A stretch of 46,337 bases of DNA from an uncultured Prevotella sp. (GTDB taxonomy: Bacteria; Bacteroidota; Bacteroidia; Bacteroidales; Bacteroidaceae): positions 1-46,337 of the forward strand of contig CAMJDL010000022.1 in NCBI GenBank assembly GCA_946404405.1, read 5' to 3'. Positions within the stretch are counted from its first letter, which is position 1. Each line of letters opens with the position of its first letter. Below the pieces are notes generated by a model. The model had not been told where the DNA came from. It searched no databases and saw only the letters and a program-made list of their open reading frames with translations. Positions 33,198-42,327 of this stretch are shown piece by piece. Made by a program: the position numbers and the translations under genes.

Positions 33198-34517
33198 ATG
33201 CTTACACTGAAACTCATTACAGAGGAGACTGACCGCGTGATTCGTGGTTTAGAGAAGAAACACTTTACTGGTGCCCGTGAGGCTATTGACGAAGTATTGG
33301 CTGTCGACAAAAAACGTCGTGAAGCCCAGCAGCAATTGGACAAAAACCTGAGCGAAGCCAAGAAGATGGCTGCCCAGATTGGCGGTCTGATGAAGGAGGG
33401 CAAGAAAGCCGAGGCTGATGCCATCAAGGCACAGGTTTCTGAGATGAAGGAAACCAATAAGCAGTTGGAAGAAACAATGAATCAGGCACAAGAGGAAATG
33501 ACACGTCTGCTTTGCCAGATTCCTAACATTCCTTACGACGAGGTTCCTGAGGGCGCTGCTGCTGAGGACAACCACGTGGTAAAGTCTAATCTGAAAGAGT
33601 GTTCAGACAAGGACACCGTTGGCAACTGGGACGTAAACCCCAAACTGGGCGTCGCCAATCCCCTGCCTCACTGGGAACTCGCCAAGAAGTACAACCTCAT
33701 CGATTTCGATCTGGGTGTGAAGATTACCGGTGCCGGATTCCCAGTATATATCGGCAAGGGTGCCCGTCTGCAGCGTGCACTTATCAACTTCTTCCTCGAC
33801 GAGGCCCGCAAGAGTGGCTACACGGAAATTATGCCTCCTACGGTGGTCAATGCCGCTTCAGGTTATGGCACAGGTCAGCTGCCTGATAAGGAAGGGCAGA
33901 TGTACCATTGCGAGGTTGACGACTTCTATCTGATTCCTACGGCTGAGGTACCCGTCACCAACATCTATCGCGACGTCATTCTCGACGAGAAGGATCTGCC
34001 CATCAAGAATTGCGCCTATACCGAATGTTTCCGTCGCGAGGCTGGCTCTTACGGTAAGGACGTGCGTGGTTTGAATCGTCTGCACGAGTTCTCTAAGATT
34101 GAGATTGTACGCATCGACAAGCCTGAGCACTCCAAGGAGAGCCACAAGGAGATGTTGGAGCACGTTGAGGGCCTGCTGAAAAAGCTCGAACTGCCTTACC
34201 GTATTTTGTTGCTCTGTGGTGGTGACCAGTCGTTTACCAGTTCTATCTGCTACGACTTCGAGGTTTACTCAGAGGCTCAGGGTCGTTGGCTCGAGGTATC
34301 GTCAGTATCTAATTTCGACACCTATCAGGCCAACCGTCTGAAGTGTCGTTATCGCAATGCAGAAACCAAGAAGACTGAACTCTGTCACACGCTGAACGGC
34401 TCAGCACTTGCTCTGCCTCGTATCGTGGCTGCTCTGCTCGAAAACAACCAGACGGAGAACGGCATCAAGATTCCTGCAGCCCTCGTACCATACATGGGCT
34501 GCGACATCATCGACTAA
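33198..34517 (+). CDS. serS: Seryl-tRNA synthetase
   Basis: A 439-residue class II synthetase. An N-terminal coiled-coil arm (about residues 30-110, rich in Lys/Glu/Gln) binds the long variable arm of tRNA-Ser. The catalytic domain shows the motif 2 region TECFRREAGSYGKDVRGLNR near residue 275 and motif 3 GSALALPRIVAALLEN near residue 400. It charges tRNA-Ser with serine (and primes selenocysteine insertion where present). ATG 33198 is chosen; an upstream in-frame codon would lie within the promoter. Followed 18 nt later by the nfn-like fusion gene. Confidence 0.96.
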   Translation: MLTLKLITEETDRVIRGLEKKHFTGAREAIDEVLAVDKKRREAQQQLDKNLSEAKKMAAQIGGLMKEGKKAEADAIKAQVSEMKETNKQLEETMNQAQEEMTRLLCQIPNIPYDEVPEGAAAEDNHVVKSNLKECSDKDTVGNWDVNPKLGVANPLPHWELAKKYNLIDFDLGVKITGAGFPVYIGKGARLQRALINFFLDEARKSGYTEIMPPTVVNAASGYGTGQLPDKEGQMYHCEVDDFYLIPTAEVPVTNIYRDVILDEKDLPIKNCAYTECFRREAGSYGKDVRGLNRLHEFSKIEIVRIDKPEHSKESHKEMLEHVEGLLKKLELPYRILLLCGGDQSFTSSICYDFEVYSEAQGRWLEVSSVSNFDTYQANRLKCRYRNAETKKTELCHTLNGSALALPRIVAALLENNQTENGIKIPAALVPYMGCDIID

Positions 34518-34535
34518 ACTAAACAAATACGAATC

Positions 34536-36890
34536 ATGAATAAAATCGTAAGAAAGGAGCAATTTTCTGAAAAGGTTTTCCTTTTCGAGATTGAGGCTCC
34601 CCTGATTGCCAAGAGCCGTAAGGCTGGCAACTTTGTTATCGTACGTGTTGACAAGAAAGGCGAGCGTATGCCACTGACCATTGCTGGTGCCGACATCGAA
34701 AAGGGCACCATCACACTGGTTGTCCAGATGGTAGGTCTTTCTTCTAAGAAGCTGTGCGCCCTCAACGTTGGCGAGTTTGTTGCTGACGTCGTTGGTCCTT
34801 TGGGCAATCCCACCAAGATTGAAAACTACGGCACGGTGGTCTGTGCTGGTGGTGGACTCGGTGTGGCTCCTATGTTGCCTATTATCCAGGCGCTGAAAGC
34901 TGCTGGCAATCGTGTGCTCAGCGTAATGGCTGGCCGTTCTAAGGATTTGATTATTCTCGAAGATAAAGTTCGCGAGTCGTCTGACGAAGTCATCATCATG
35001 ACGGATGATGGTTCTTATGGCGAAAAGGGTGTTGTGACTGTTGGTATCGAGAAGTTTGTCGAGCAGGAACATGTGGATAAGATTTTCGCCATTGGTCCTC
35101 CCATCATGATGAAGTTCTCTAACCTCACCGCTCAGAAACATAACATCCCCTGCGAAGTATCGTTGAACACCATCATGGTTGACGGTACCGGTATGTGTGG
35201 TGCCTGCCGTCTGACAATCGGTGGTAAGACGAAGTTCGTTTGCATCGATGGTCCGGAGTTCGATGGTGCATTGGTTGACTGGGACGAGATGTTCAAGCGC
35301 ATGGGTACCTTTAAGCGTGCTGAGCAGGAAGAACTCGAGCACTACGAGGAACACTTGGCAAGTGTGGACGATGGTTCTGCCATCGTCACCAACTCCACCG
35401 ACGTTGTGATGGACGACGACCCAACCAACGATACCATCGAGATTCTGACAGATCGTGATGCCGAGTGGCGTAAGGAGCTCCGTGCATCTATGAAGCCAAA
35501 AGAGCGCACTCAGATTGAGCGTGTCATCATGCCTGAGCTCGATCCTGTATATCGTGCAACCACTCGTACTGAGGAGGTTAACATCGGTCTGACCAAGGAA
35601 ATGGCGATGACAGAGGCCAAGCGTTGTCTCGACTGCGCTAAGCCTACATGTGTTGAGGGTTGTCCTGTCAATATCAATATCCCGTCGTTCATCAAGAACA
35701 TCGAGCGTGGTCAGTTCCTGGCTGCTGCCAAGGTTCTTAAGAACACTTCTGCCCTACCCGCTGTCTGCGGACGTGTATGTCCTCAGGAGAAGCAGTGTGA
35801 GAGCAAGTGTATCCACCTGAAAATGAACGAGCCCGCAGTAGCTATCGGCTATCTGGAGCGTTTCGCAGCCGACTTCGAGCGCGAGAGTGGAAACATCTCT
35901 CTGCCTGAGATTGCACCTGCCAACGGCATCAAGATCGCTGTCGTTGGTTCAGGCCCTGCTGGTCTGAGCTTCGCAGGCGATATGGTAAAGAAGGGTTACG
36001 ACGTATATGTCTTCGAGGCTCTGCACGAAATCGGTGGTGTGCTGAAGTATGGTATCCCCGAGTTCCGTCTGCCCAACAAGATTGTAGATGTTGAAATCGA
36101 GAACCTTGCCAAGATGGGCGTTCACTTCCAGGCTGACGTCATCGTGGGTAAGACCATCAGCGTCGAGCAGTTGGAGGCACAAGGCTTCAAGGGCATCTTC
36201 GTAGGCTCTGGTGCCGGTCTGCCTAACTTCATGAATATCCCTGGCGAGAATGCCATCAATATCATGTCGTCGAACGAATACCTCACACGTGTAAACCTAA
36301 TGGATGCAGCCAACCCAACCACAGATACGCCTATCAATCTGGGTAAGAACGTGCTTGTTGTTGGTGGTGGTAATACCGCTATGGACTCTTGCCGTACCGC
36401 CAAGCGTCTGGGTGGCAATGTGACGCTCGTCTACCGTCGTTCCGAGCAGGAGATGCCAGCCCGTCTGGAGGAGGTTAAGCACGCCAAGGAGGAAGGTATC
36501 AACTTCCTAACGCTCCACAATCCTATCGAGTATCTGGCTGACGAGAATGGCGCCGTAAAGGCTGCTGTTCTGCAGGTCATGGAGCTTGGCGAGCCCGATG
36601 CTTCTGGGCGTCGCAGTCCTGTTCCCGTTGAGGGCAAGACCGTTACACTCGATGTCGACCAAGTCATTGTGGCTGTTGGCGTATCGCCTAACCCACTCGT
36701 GCCCAAGTCTATCGAGGGTCTTGAACTGGGTCGCAAGAACACCATCGTCGTCAACGAAGGCATGCAGTCGGCTCGCAGCGAGATTTTCGCTGGTGGCGAT
36801 ATCGTGCGTGGTGGTGCTACCGTTATCCTCGCTATGGGCGACGGTCGCCGTGCTGCTCAGCACATGGATGAATACCTGCAAAAGAAATGA
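34536..36890 (+). CDS. NfnA-NfnB-like fusion: ferredoxin-NADP reductase-type subunit joined to glutamate synthase small-subunit-like flavoprotein
   Basis: A 784-residue fusion. Residues 1 to ~280 resemble NfnA/DHODH-B electron-transfer subunits: an FAD region ending RMPLTIAGAD, NAD-binding CAGGGLGVAPMLPI near residue 107, and a [2Fe-2S] site GTGMCGACRLTIGG near 220. Residues ~300-784 resemble NfnB/GltD: cysteine motifs CLDCAKPTCVEGCPVN and CGRVCPQEKQCESKC for two [4Fe-4S] clusters, VGSGPAGLSFAGD near 470, and GGGNTAMDS near 610. Separate NfnA and NfnB perform electron-bifurcating NADH-dependent ferredoxin:NADP oxidoreduction; similar fusions are common in Bacteroidales. No large GltB-type subunit is adjacent. 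The stop overlaps the next start by 4 nt. Confidence 0.9.
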   Translation: MNKIVRKEQFSEKVFLFEIEAPLIAKSRKAGNFVIVRVDKKGERMPLTIAGADIEKGTITLVVQMVGLSSKKLCALNVGEFVADVVGPLGNPTKIENYGTVVCAGGGLGVAPMLPIIQALKAAGNRVLSVMAGRSKDLIILEDKVRESSDEVIIMTDDGSYGEKGVVTVGIEKFVEQEHVDKIFAIGPPIMMKFSNLTAQKHNIPCEVSLNTIMVDGTGMCGACRLTIGGKTKFVCIDGPEFDGALVDWDEMFKRMGTFKRAEQEELEHYEEHLASVDDGSAIVTNSTDVVMDDDPTNDTIEILTDRDAEWRKELRASMKPKERTQIERVIMPELDPVYRATTRTEEVNIGLTKEMAMTEAKRCLDCAKPTCVEGCPVNINIPSFIKNIERGQFLAAAKVLKNTSALPAVCGRVCPQEKQCESKCIHLKMNEPAVAIGYLERFAADFERESGNISLPEIAPANGIKIAVVGSGPAGLSFAGDMVKKGYDVYVFEALHEIGGVLKYGIPEFRLPNKIVDVEIENLAKMGVHFQADVIVGKTISVEQLEAQGFKGIFVGSGAGLPNFMNIPGENAINIMSSNEYLTRVNLMDAANPTTDTPINLGKNVLVVGGGNTAMDSCRTAKRLGGNVTLVYRRSEQEMPARLEEVKHAKEEGINFLTLHNPIEYLADENGAVKAAVLQVMELGEPDASGRRSPVPVEGKTVTLDVDQVIVAVGVSPNPLVPKSIEGLELGRKNTIVVNEGMQSARSEIFAGGDIVRGGATVILAMGDGRRAAQHMDEYLQKK

Positions 36891-37258
36891 ACGGACTTTA
36901 TACTATCATATTGCTCATACTAAGCAACGTCTTCATGACGCTCGCTTGGTATGGGCATTTAAAGTTACAGGAGTCTGGCACCAGCAGCAACTGGCCGCTC
37001 ATTGGCGTCATCGTCTTCTCGTGGGGCATCGCCTTTTTCGAGTACTGCTGCCAGGTACCTGCTAACCGTCTTGGCTTCGTCGAGAACGGTGGTCCTTTCA
37101 ACCTCATCCAGTTGAAGGTCATTCAGGAGTGCATCTCACTGGCTGTCTTCTGTATCATTGCCAACATCATGTTCCAAGGCACCCATCTGCATTGGAACCA
37201 CATATTGGCCTTCTTCCTTATCATCTGTGCCGTATATCTGGTATTTATGGATAAATGA
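36887..37258 (+). CDS. DMT-family small membrane protein (DUF486)
   Basis: A 123-residue protein with four hydrophobic helices. Family landmarks: SNVFMTLAWYGHLK, FSWGIAFFEYCCQVPANRLG near residue 45, and FNLIQLKVIQECISLAVFC near residue 75. DUF486 proteins resemble half-size drug/metabolite transporters; the substrate is unknown. The ATG overlaps the upstream stop (ATGA) and its own TGA overlaps the next ATG, so it is translationally coupled on both sides. Confidence 0.88.
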   Translation: MNGLYTIILLILSNVFMTLAWYGHLKLQESGTSSNWPLIGVIVFSWGIAFFEYCCQVPANRLGFVENGGPFNLIQLKVIQECISLAVFCIIANIMFQGTHLHWNHILAFFLIICAVYLVFMDK

Positions 37259-37986
37259 ATTTAGACGAACGACTTTGGAAAACTTTTAACAAGGCGCTGG
37301 GCCAGTTCCAGCTCATCGACGATGACGACAAAATCCTCGTCGGCTTGTCTGGTGGCAAGGACTCCCTCTGTCTGCTTGAATTCCTGGCCCGTCGTTCCAA
37401 GATACACGTCCCCCACTTCACCGTCGAAGCCCTGCATGTCCGTATGGACAATATCCATTACGAGACGGACACCAGCTACCTCCAATCGTTCTGCGACAAC
37501 CTTGACGCCCCCCTCCACATCGTTACCACCAGTTTCGATTCTTCACTTTTCACTTTTCACTATTCACTTAAAAGTAAGCCAGCCTGTTTCCTCTGTTCCT
37601 GGCAACGCCGCAAGCAGCTCTTTAACCTCGCTCAAGAGATAGGTTGCACGAAGATTGCTCTGGGCCACCATCAGGACGACATCATCCATACTGCCCTGAT
37701 GAATCTTACATTCCAAGGCCACTTTTCCACCATGCCCGTAAAGCTCCGCATGCGAAAGATGCCACTGACCATCATCCGTCCCCTATGCCTTTGTAAGGAG
37801 GCTGATATCCAAGCCTACGCCGAGCTGCAAGGCTATGAAAAACAGCTGAAACAATGCCCTTACGAACACGACACCAACCGCACTACTGCTGCCGAACTCT
37901 TTTCCCGTATGCAGCAGTTGAATCCAGAGGCCCGTTACTGCATTTGGCGCGCCTTGGAAGCCGATAAAAAGCTCGTAGAGTCTTAA
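37255..37986 (+). CDS. TtcA-like PP-loop tRNA-modifying enzyme
   Basis: A 243-residue N-type PP-loop ATPase with VGLSGGKDSLCLLEFL (SGGKDS at residues 32-37), a CxxC site (ACFLCSWQRRK) near residue 110 and LGHHQDDIIHTALMNLTFQG near residue 140. This fits TtcA, which makes 2-thiocytidine in tRNA using an Fe-S cluster; related families are possible. A TTCACTT/TTCACTA heptamer tract (37541-37570) is inserted in frame at about residues 96-106, writing SLFTFHYSLK just before the CxxC site. The start overlaps the DUF486 stop. Confidence 0.85.
   Translation: MNLDERLWKTFNKALGQFQLIDDDDKILVGLSGGKDSLCLLEFLARRSKIHVPHFTVEALHVRMDNIHYETDTSYLQSFCDNLDAPLHIVTTSFDSSLFTFHYSLKSKPACFLCSWQRRKQLFNLAQEIGCTKIALGHHQDDIIHTALMNLTFQGHFSTMPVKLRMRKMPLTIIRPLCLCKEADIQAYAELQGYEKQLKQCPYEHDTNRTTAAELFSRMQQLNPEARYCIWRALEADKKLVES
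37541..37570. repeat. TTCACTT/TTCACTA heptamer tract inside the ttcA-like gene
   Basis: Four tandem 7-nt units (TTCACTT, TTCACTT, TTCACTA, TTCACTT) interrupt the coding sequence without breaking the frame. They belong to the family at 5129-5167, 7571-7605 and 23554-23585, otherwise seen between genes. Confidence 0.85.
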
Positions 37987-38009
37987 ATATCTTTAATTGT
38001 CTATTGCCA

Positions 38010-38043
38010 TTTGACAATTTTCAAGTAAAGTTTCGTATATTTG
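38010..38043 (+). promoter_or_regulatory. Promoter of the PD40 protein gene
   Basis: TTTG (38010-38013), 22 bp, TATATTTG (38036-38043), 29 nt before the ATG. The spacer is slightly long. Confidence 0.6.
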
Positions 38044-38072
38044 CACTAAAACAGCACCAATTGACGTATATT

Positions 38073-39239
38073 ATGAGAATACGCATCATGCTTTTTGTTA
38101 CTCTGCTTATGCTGACCTCTTCTGCCGATGCCCAGCGGAAGAAAAAGACTGTACGTCAGCCGGCTCCCACTCCTGAGGAGTTGAAGCAGAAGGAAAAGAT
38201 GGACCGCATGATAGCCAATACGGCACAGGTGATGTTTATCGACAGCTTCGTTGTCAACAAAGCCGACTTCCTCAGTCGTTACATCCTCAATCCCGAGGCT
38301 GGTCGAATAGACAGCTATCAAAAGATTTACAATACCCAGCGACAGCCAAATGCCTACGTCTATATCAACGAATTAGGCAACCGCTGTTTCCTGTCGCAGG
38401 AGAACAACGAGGGCATCATCAACCTCTATTCCAGCGAACGCGTCAACAACAAGTGGACCCGTCAGACGAAGCTTAGGGGCATTAACGACCAACAAGAGTT
38501 CAAGCGCGTTAACTACCCGTATATGTTAGGCGACGGTGAGACGCTATATTTTGCTGCTGAGGGTGAAGAAGGCTTGGGCGGTTACGACATCTATACCAGC
38601 ACCTATGACAAGGATTCGCAGCGTTTCCTGCAGCCCGTCAATTTAGGTATGCCATTCAACAGCGAGGCTAACGACTATATGTTCGTCATCGACGAATATA
38701 GCAATATTGGATGGTTTGCCAGCGACCGCAATCAGCCTGCTGACACCGTCTGCATCTATGTCTTCGTACCGGAATCTCGCAAGACCTACGATCCTGAGGT
38801 ATATACCACCGAGCAGATTACCAGCTATGCACATATCACCGCCATTGCCGACACATGGACTGACAAGCAGAAATTGGACCAGGCGTTGGCTCGTTTGCAG
38901 ATGACACGCGACAGGAGCCGTCAGGCCATCGAGGGTCGCGACTTTGTCTTCGTCATCAACGACGATATCACATACTATCAGCTCTCAGACTTCAAAGAGC
39001 CCAATAATGTCAGACGCTATCACGAACTCAGCTCACTCAGAGCCACTTACAACAAGATAAAAAAGGCTTTGCAGCAGGCACGTGAATATTGGCCAACAGC
39101 ACCAAAGGATGAAGTGGACGAGTTGTACACAGAAGTTGTGGCTACCGAAGAACGCCAGATAGAACTCTGTCAGCGCATCCACGACAAAGAGAAAGAAATC
39201 CGAAATAAGGAAATATTATTTTTAACTAAAAACAAATAA
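38073..39239 (+). CDS. Periplasmic PD40 (WD40-like propeller) protein
   Basis: A 388-residue exported protein with a signal peptide ending SSADAQ near residue 20. The middle has PD40-type repeats: YMLGDGETLYFAAEGEEGLG with GGYDIYTST near residue 170, and NDYMFVIDEYSNIGWFASDR near 200. These are the blade motifs of TolB-like propellers. The C-terminal 120 residues are helical and coiled-coil-like. In Bacteroidota such proteins often belong to outer-membrane or gliding/secretion-type complexes; no partner is adjacent, so the role is open. ATG 38073 is chosen because it begins the signal peptide. The nucleoside phosphorylase gene starts 4 nt later. Confidence 0.8.
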   Translation: MRIRIMLFVTLLMLTSSADAQRKKKTVRQPAPTPEELKQKEKMDRMIANTAQVMFIDSFVVNKADFLSRYILNPEAGRIDSYQKIYNTQRQPNAYVYINELGNRCFLSQENNEGIINLYSSERVNNKWTRQTKLRGINDQQEFKRVNYPYMLGDGETLYFAAEGEEGLGGYDIYTSTYDKDSQRFLQPVNLGMPFNSEANDYMFVIDEYSNIGWFASDRNQPADTVCIYVFVPESRKTYDPEVYTTEQITSYAHITAIADTWTDKQKLDQALARLQMTRDRSRQAIEGRDFVFVINDDITYYQLSDFKEPNNVRRYHELSSLRATYNKIKKALQQAREYWPTAPKDEVDELYTEVVATEERQIELCQRIHDKEKEIRNKEILFLTKNK

Positions 39240-39243
39240 TACT

Positions 39244-40119
39244 ATGGCAAAAAGAACATTTCCAGAATCAGAATTGATTATCAATGGTGACGGCTCATGC
39301 TTCCATCTGCATCTGAAGCCCGAATTCCTGGCAGACCGCGTTGTCCTTGTTGGCGACCCTGCCCGTGTAAACACTGTCGCTGCCCACTTCGACTCCATCG
39401 AGCACGAGGTCAGCAGTCGCGAGTTCCATACCATTACCGGTACCTACAAAGGCAAGCGCATCACCGCCCAGTCTCACGGTATCGGCTGCGACAACATCGA
39501 TATCGTCGTCAACGAGCTCGACACACTCGCCAACATCGACTATGCTACCCGCGAGGAGAAAGAAGAGCATCGCACGCTGACCATGGTACGAATCGGTACA
39601 TGTGGTGGTCTGCAGCCCTACACACCTACAGGCGCTTTCATTGCCTCTGTCAAGAGTATTGGTTTCGATGGTCTGCTCAACTACTATGCCGGACGTAATG
39701 TCGTCTGCGACATCCCTATGGAAAAAGCCTTCCGCGAGCACATGCAGTGGGATCCCATCAAGGGTGCGCCATACGTAGCTGTGGCTGATGCCGACCTGAT
39801 TAACCAGATTGCTGGCGACGATATGGTCAAGGGCTACACCGTTGCCTGTGGTGGTTTCTATGGTCCTCAGGGACGTCAGCTCCGTGCTGATATTGCCGAC
39901 CCCGAACAGAACAAGAAGATTGAGTCGTTCGAATACGAAGGCATGAAGATTTGTAACTTCGAGATGGAGTCCAGCGCCCTTGCCGGTCTTGCCTCTCTCC
40001 TTGGCCATCGCGCCATGACCTGCTGTATGGTCATCGCCAACCGCTATGCCAAGAAGATGAATACCGACTACAAGAGCTCTATCGACACCCTCATCGAGAA
40101 AGTACTTGACCGCATCTAA
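39244..40119 (+). CDS. Nucleoside phosphorylase, uridine-phosphorylase type
   Basis: A 291-residue member of the PNP/UDP family. Landmarks: VVLVGDPARVNTVAAHF near residue 33, HGIGCDNIDIVVNELD near residue 78, MVRIGTCGGLQP near residue 115, and the ribose-binding NFEMESSALAGLASLLGHRA near residue 238. Such enzymes split uridine (or other nucleosides) with phosphate into base and ribose-1-phosphate for salvage. Specificity for uridine is likely but not proven. Its stop abuts the mnmE start with no gap, so the two are coupled. Confidence 0.88.
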   Translation: MAKRTFPESELIINGDGSCFHLHLKPEFLADRVVLVGDPARVNTVAAHFDSIEHEVSSREFHTITGTYKGKRITAQSHGIGCDNIDIVVNELDTLANIDYATREEKEEHRTLTMVRIGTCGGLQPYTPTGAFIASVKSIGFDGLLNYYAGRNVVCDIPMEKAFREHMQWDPIKGAPYVAVADADLINQIAGDDMVKGYTVACGGFYGPQGRQLRADIADPEQNKKIESFEYEGMKICNFEMESSALAGLASLLGHRAMTCCMVIANRYAKKMNTDYKSSIDTLIEKVLDRI

Positions 40120-41472
40120 ATGAACGATACAATATGCGCACTTGCCACCGCCACTGGTGGCGCCATTGGAATAATAAGAATCTCAGGAGACCAGTCTCTT
40201 GAGATTCTTTCTCGCGTATTCTCCAAGGACCTCACAACGGTTCCTCCCAACACCATCCACTACGGGCACATCAAGGATATCGACGAAGTGCTGGTCAGCG
40301 TCTTCCGTGCTCCCCACAGCTATACAGGCGAAGATAGCGTGGAAATCTCCTGTCACGGCTCGCGCTATATATTAAATAAGGTATTAGAGCTGTTGATTCA
40401 GCAAGGCTGTCGCATGGCCAATCCTGGCGAATACACCATGCGCGCCTACCTCAACGGCAAGATGGACCTCTCGCAGGCCGAAGCCGTTGCCGACCTCATT
40501 GCCTCCAGCAATAAGGCTACCCACCAGATGGCTATGAGCCAGTTGCGCGGCCACTTATCTTCTAAACTCGCCCAGCTCCGCGAACAACTCCTCAAACTCA
40601 CTTCGTTGTTGGAACTCGAACTCGACTTTTCCGACCACGAAGACTTGGAGTTTGCCAACCGCAGCGAACTGCTTAACTTAGCGAAAGATATTGACACACA
40701 CATCACCCGTCTTGCCAAAAGCTTCGAGATGGGGCAAGCCATCAAGCAAGGCATCCCCGTGGCCATCGTCGGTAAGACCAACGTAGGAAAATCCACCCTC
40801 CTTAATGCGCTATTGAAAGACGATCGCGCCATCGTATCAGACGTACATGGCACCACACGTGACACCATTGAAGACACAATCGACATCAACGGCATTACCT
40901 TCCGTTTCATCGACACCGCAGGCATCCGTCAGACCTCTGACGAGGTCGAACAGATAGGCATTGAGCGCACCTATGCCGCTATCTACAAAGCCAGCATCGT
41001 GATTTGGATGGTCGATGAAGAGCCGTCGCAAGAAGAGTTAAACAAAATGAGCGTACATACTGAAAATAAGAAACTTATAATTGTTAGAAACAAGATTGAC
41101 AAAGCAGAAAGTACGCCATTTACAATAGTTAAAATTCCTTTAATAGAGATTTCCGCCAAGCACGGCACCCATCTCGTCGACTTAGAGCAGGCCATATACG
41201 AGACTGCCGATATTTCCGCCCTACCTCAAAGCGATTTCATCGTCACCAACGCCCGTCACTATGACGCCCTCACTCGTGCCCACGCTCATCTGCAGCGCGT
41301 CCTCGATGGGCTCTCACCTCACCCCTCTCACCTCTTACCTCTTACCCCACCGGACCTCGTGGCCGAAGACCTTCGTCTCACCCTCGACACCCTTGCCGAG
41401 ATTACAGGCGGCGAGATAACCCCCAACGAAGTATTAGGAAATATCTTTAAGAATTTCTGCGTGGGCAAATAA
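40120..41472 (+). CDS. mnmE: tRNA uridine-5-carboxymethylaminomethyl modification GTPase MnmE
   Basis: A 450-residue MnmE. With MnmG it modifies U34 of certain tRNAs. The N-terminal folate-binding domain starts DTICALATATGGAIGIIRIS. The helical domain carries a GTPase insert with G1 GKTNVGKSTLLN near residue 220, G3 DTAGI near 265 and G4 NKID near 325. The C-terminal CVGK (CxGK) is intact. A C/T-rich heptamer tract (41311-41347) inserts LSPHPSHLLPLTPP near residues 398-411, between the G domain and the final helices. Transcription continues from the phosphorylase gene. Confidence 0.95.
   Translation: MNDTICALATATGGAIGIIRISGDQSLEILSRVFSKDLTTVPPNTIHYGHIKDIDEVLVSVFRAPHSYTGEDSVEISCHGSRYILNKVLELLIQQGCRMANPGEYTMRAYLNGKMDLSQAEAVADLIASSNKATHQMAMSQLRGHLSSKLAQLREQLLKLTSLLELELDFSDHEDLEFANRSELLNLAKDIDTHITRLAKSFEMGQAIKQGIPVAIVGKTNVGKSTLLNALLKDDRAIVSDVHGTTRDTIEDTIDINGITFRFIDTAGIRQTSDEVEQIGIERTYAAIYKASIVIWMVDEEPSQEELNKMSVHTENKKLIIVRNKIDKAESTPFTIVKIPLIEISAKHGTHLVDLEQAIYETADISALPQSDFIVTNARHYDALTRAHAHLQRVLDGLSPHPSHLLPLTPPDLVAEDLRLTLDTLAEITGGEITPNEVLGNIFKNFCVGK
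41311..41347. repeat. CTCACCT-type heptamer tract inside mnmE
   Basis: Five 7-nt units (CTCACCT, CACCCCT, CTCACCT, CTTACCT, CTTACCC) lie in frame in the mnmE coding region. Sequence differs from the other tracts but the 7-nt period is the same. Confidence 0.8.
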
Positions 41473-41745
41473 GGTAGTCTAACTATTTGAATGTCAGCGA
41501 GTTACAAATTTCTCGAAAAACAATTTTTTAATTTTTGAAGAAAACTTAATTACCTCATTATCAATGAGTTACCTTTTTTGACAGCATGACAAAAACGACT
41601 GTTTTGAGGCCATTTTTCTACCCTATTTCTACCCTCTAGAAAGTTAATTTTTTAAAATGCAACCAAAAACGAAGCCAAAAAAATATAAAAATCGTCCTTA
41701 AAACACACATTTTCACGATAATCATCGACTCTGTTCCTACTCAAT
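41473..41745. other. Intergenic A/T-rich region downstream of mnmE
   Basis: Holds a direct repeat TTTCTACCC (41615-41623 and 41626-41634, 11-bp period) and several A/T runs. It borders a decayed integrase module, so an attachment site or regulator-binding repeat could lie here; none can be proven by eye. Confidence 0.4.
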
Positions 41746-42327
41746 TTGGCGCTTGTGGACTCATTGACTAAGATAATTCTGAGTAATTGCAAGCATTTCA
41801 AACATTACTACGATCCTTACGATAGTTTGGATGTAGAGTGGCAGAATGTTGTGTCGAAGGGACATCTCACAATCAGTGAGGTCGTGTCACTTTCCGGCTA
41901 CACAAAAAGCTACGTTTACCGTCTGGTAAAAGACGGCATTATTCCATGTATGAATGGAAAGAGTGGTAAACAGGTCAGATGGATTGACTTCATCCATTGG
42001 TATTCACATCTACCGGAGACTCCCGCCTCTCCCATCGGCGAGGCATCATTCTCTATCGCTGGCTTGATAAAGCTAACAGGCATGGGAAGATGCTGGCTAC
42101 TAAGGTTTGTGACGAGGTACGGTGTCAGGTCATACAGCGTTGGCTGGTTCAAACGCTATAACAAAGAAGACGTTATGGCAGCATGGGCGGAAGCGTCATG
42201 TTATGTCAAGCCATGGCTAAGTATCGATGAAGCAATGAAGATTATCGAGACTGACAGGAAAGCACTGTTTCGGGCTGTTGCACAGAACATCGTGCATATC
42301 AAACACGACAACGGGAGAAATACGTGA
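41746..42327 (+). CDS. Protein with three HTH modules, accessory to the integrase remnant
   Basis: About 193 residues containing three successive MerR/excisionase-like HTH modules: LTISEVVSLSGYTKSYVYRL, FSIAGLIKLTGMGRCWLLRF, and WLSIDEAMKIIETDRKALFR; the first two end in WIDFIHWY and YNKEDVMAAW. The third is cut short after VHIKHDNGRNT. The start is uncertain: the frame opens at TTG 41746, with no ATG nearby. Its TGA overlaps the GTG start of the integrase remnant. Probably a DNA-binding accessory (directionality factor) for the integrative element; function inferred. Confidence 0.6.
   Translation: MALVDSLTKIILSNCKHFKHYYDPYDSLDVEWQNVVSKGHLTISEVVSLSGYTKSYVYRLVKDGIIPCMNGKSGKQVRWIDFIHWYSHLPETPASPIGEASFSIAGLIKLTGMGRCWLLRFVTRYGVRSYSVGWFKRYNKEDVMAAWAEASCYVKPWLSIDEAMKIIETDRKALFRAVAQNIVHIKHDNGRNT

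Noticed and set aside
34536..36890. Two separate genes with a missed stop
   Set aside because: Frame is continuous and similar NfnA-NfnB fusions are common in Bacteroidales, so it is treated as genuine and not very novel.
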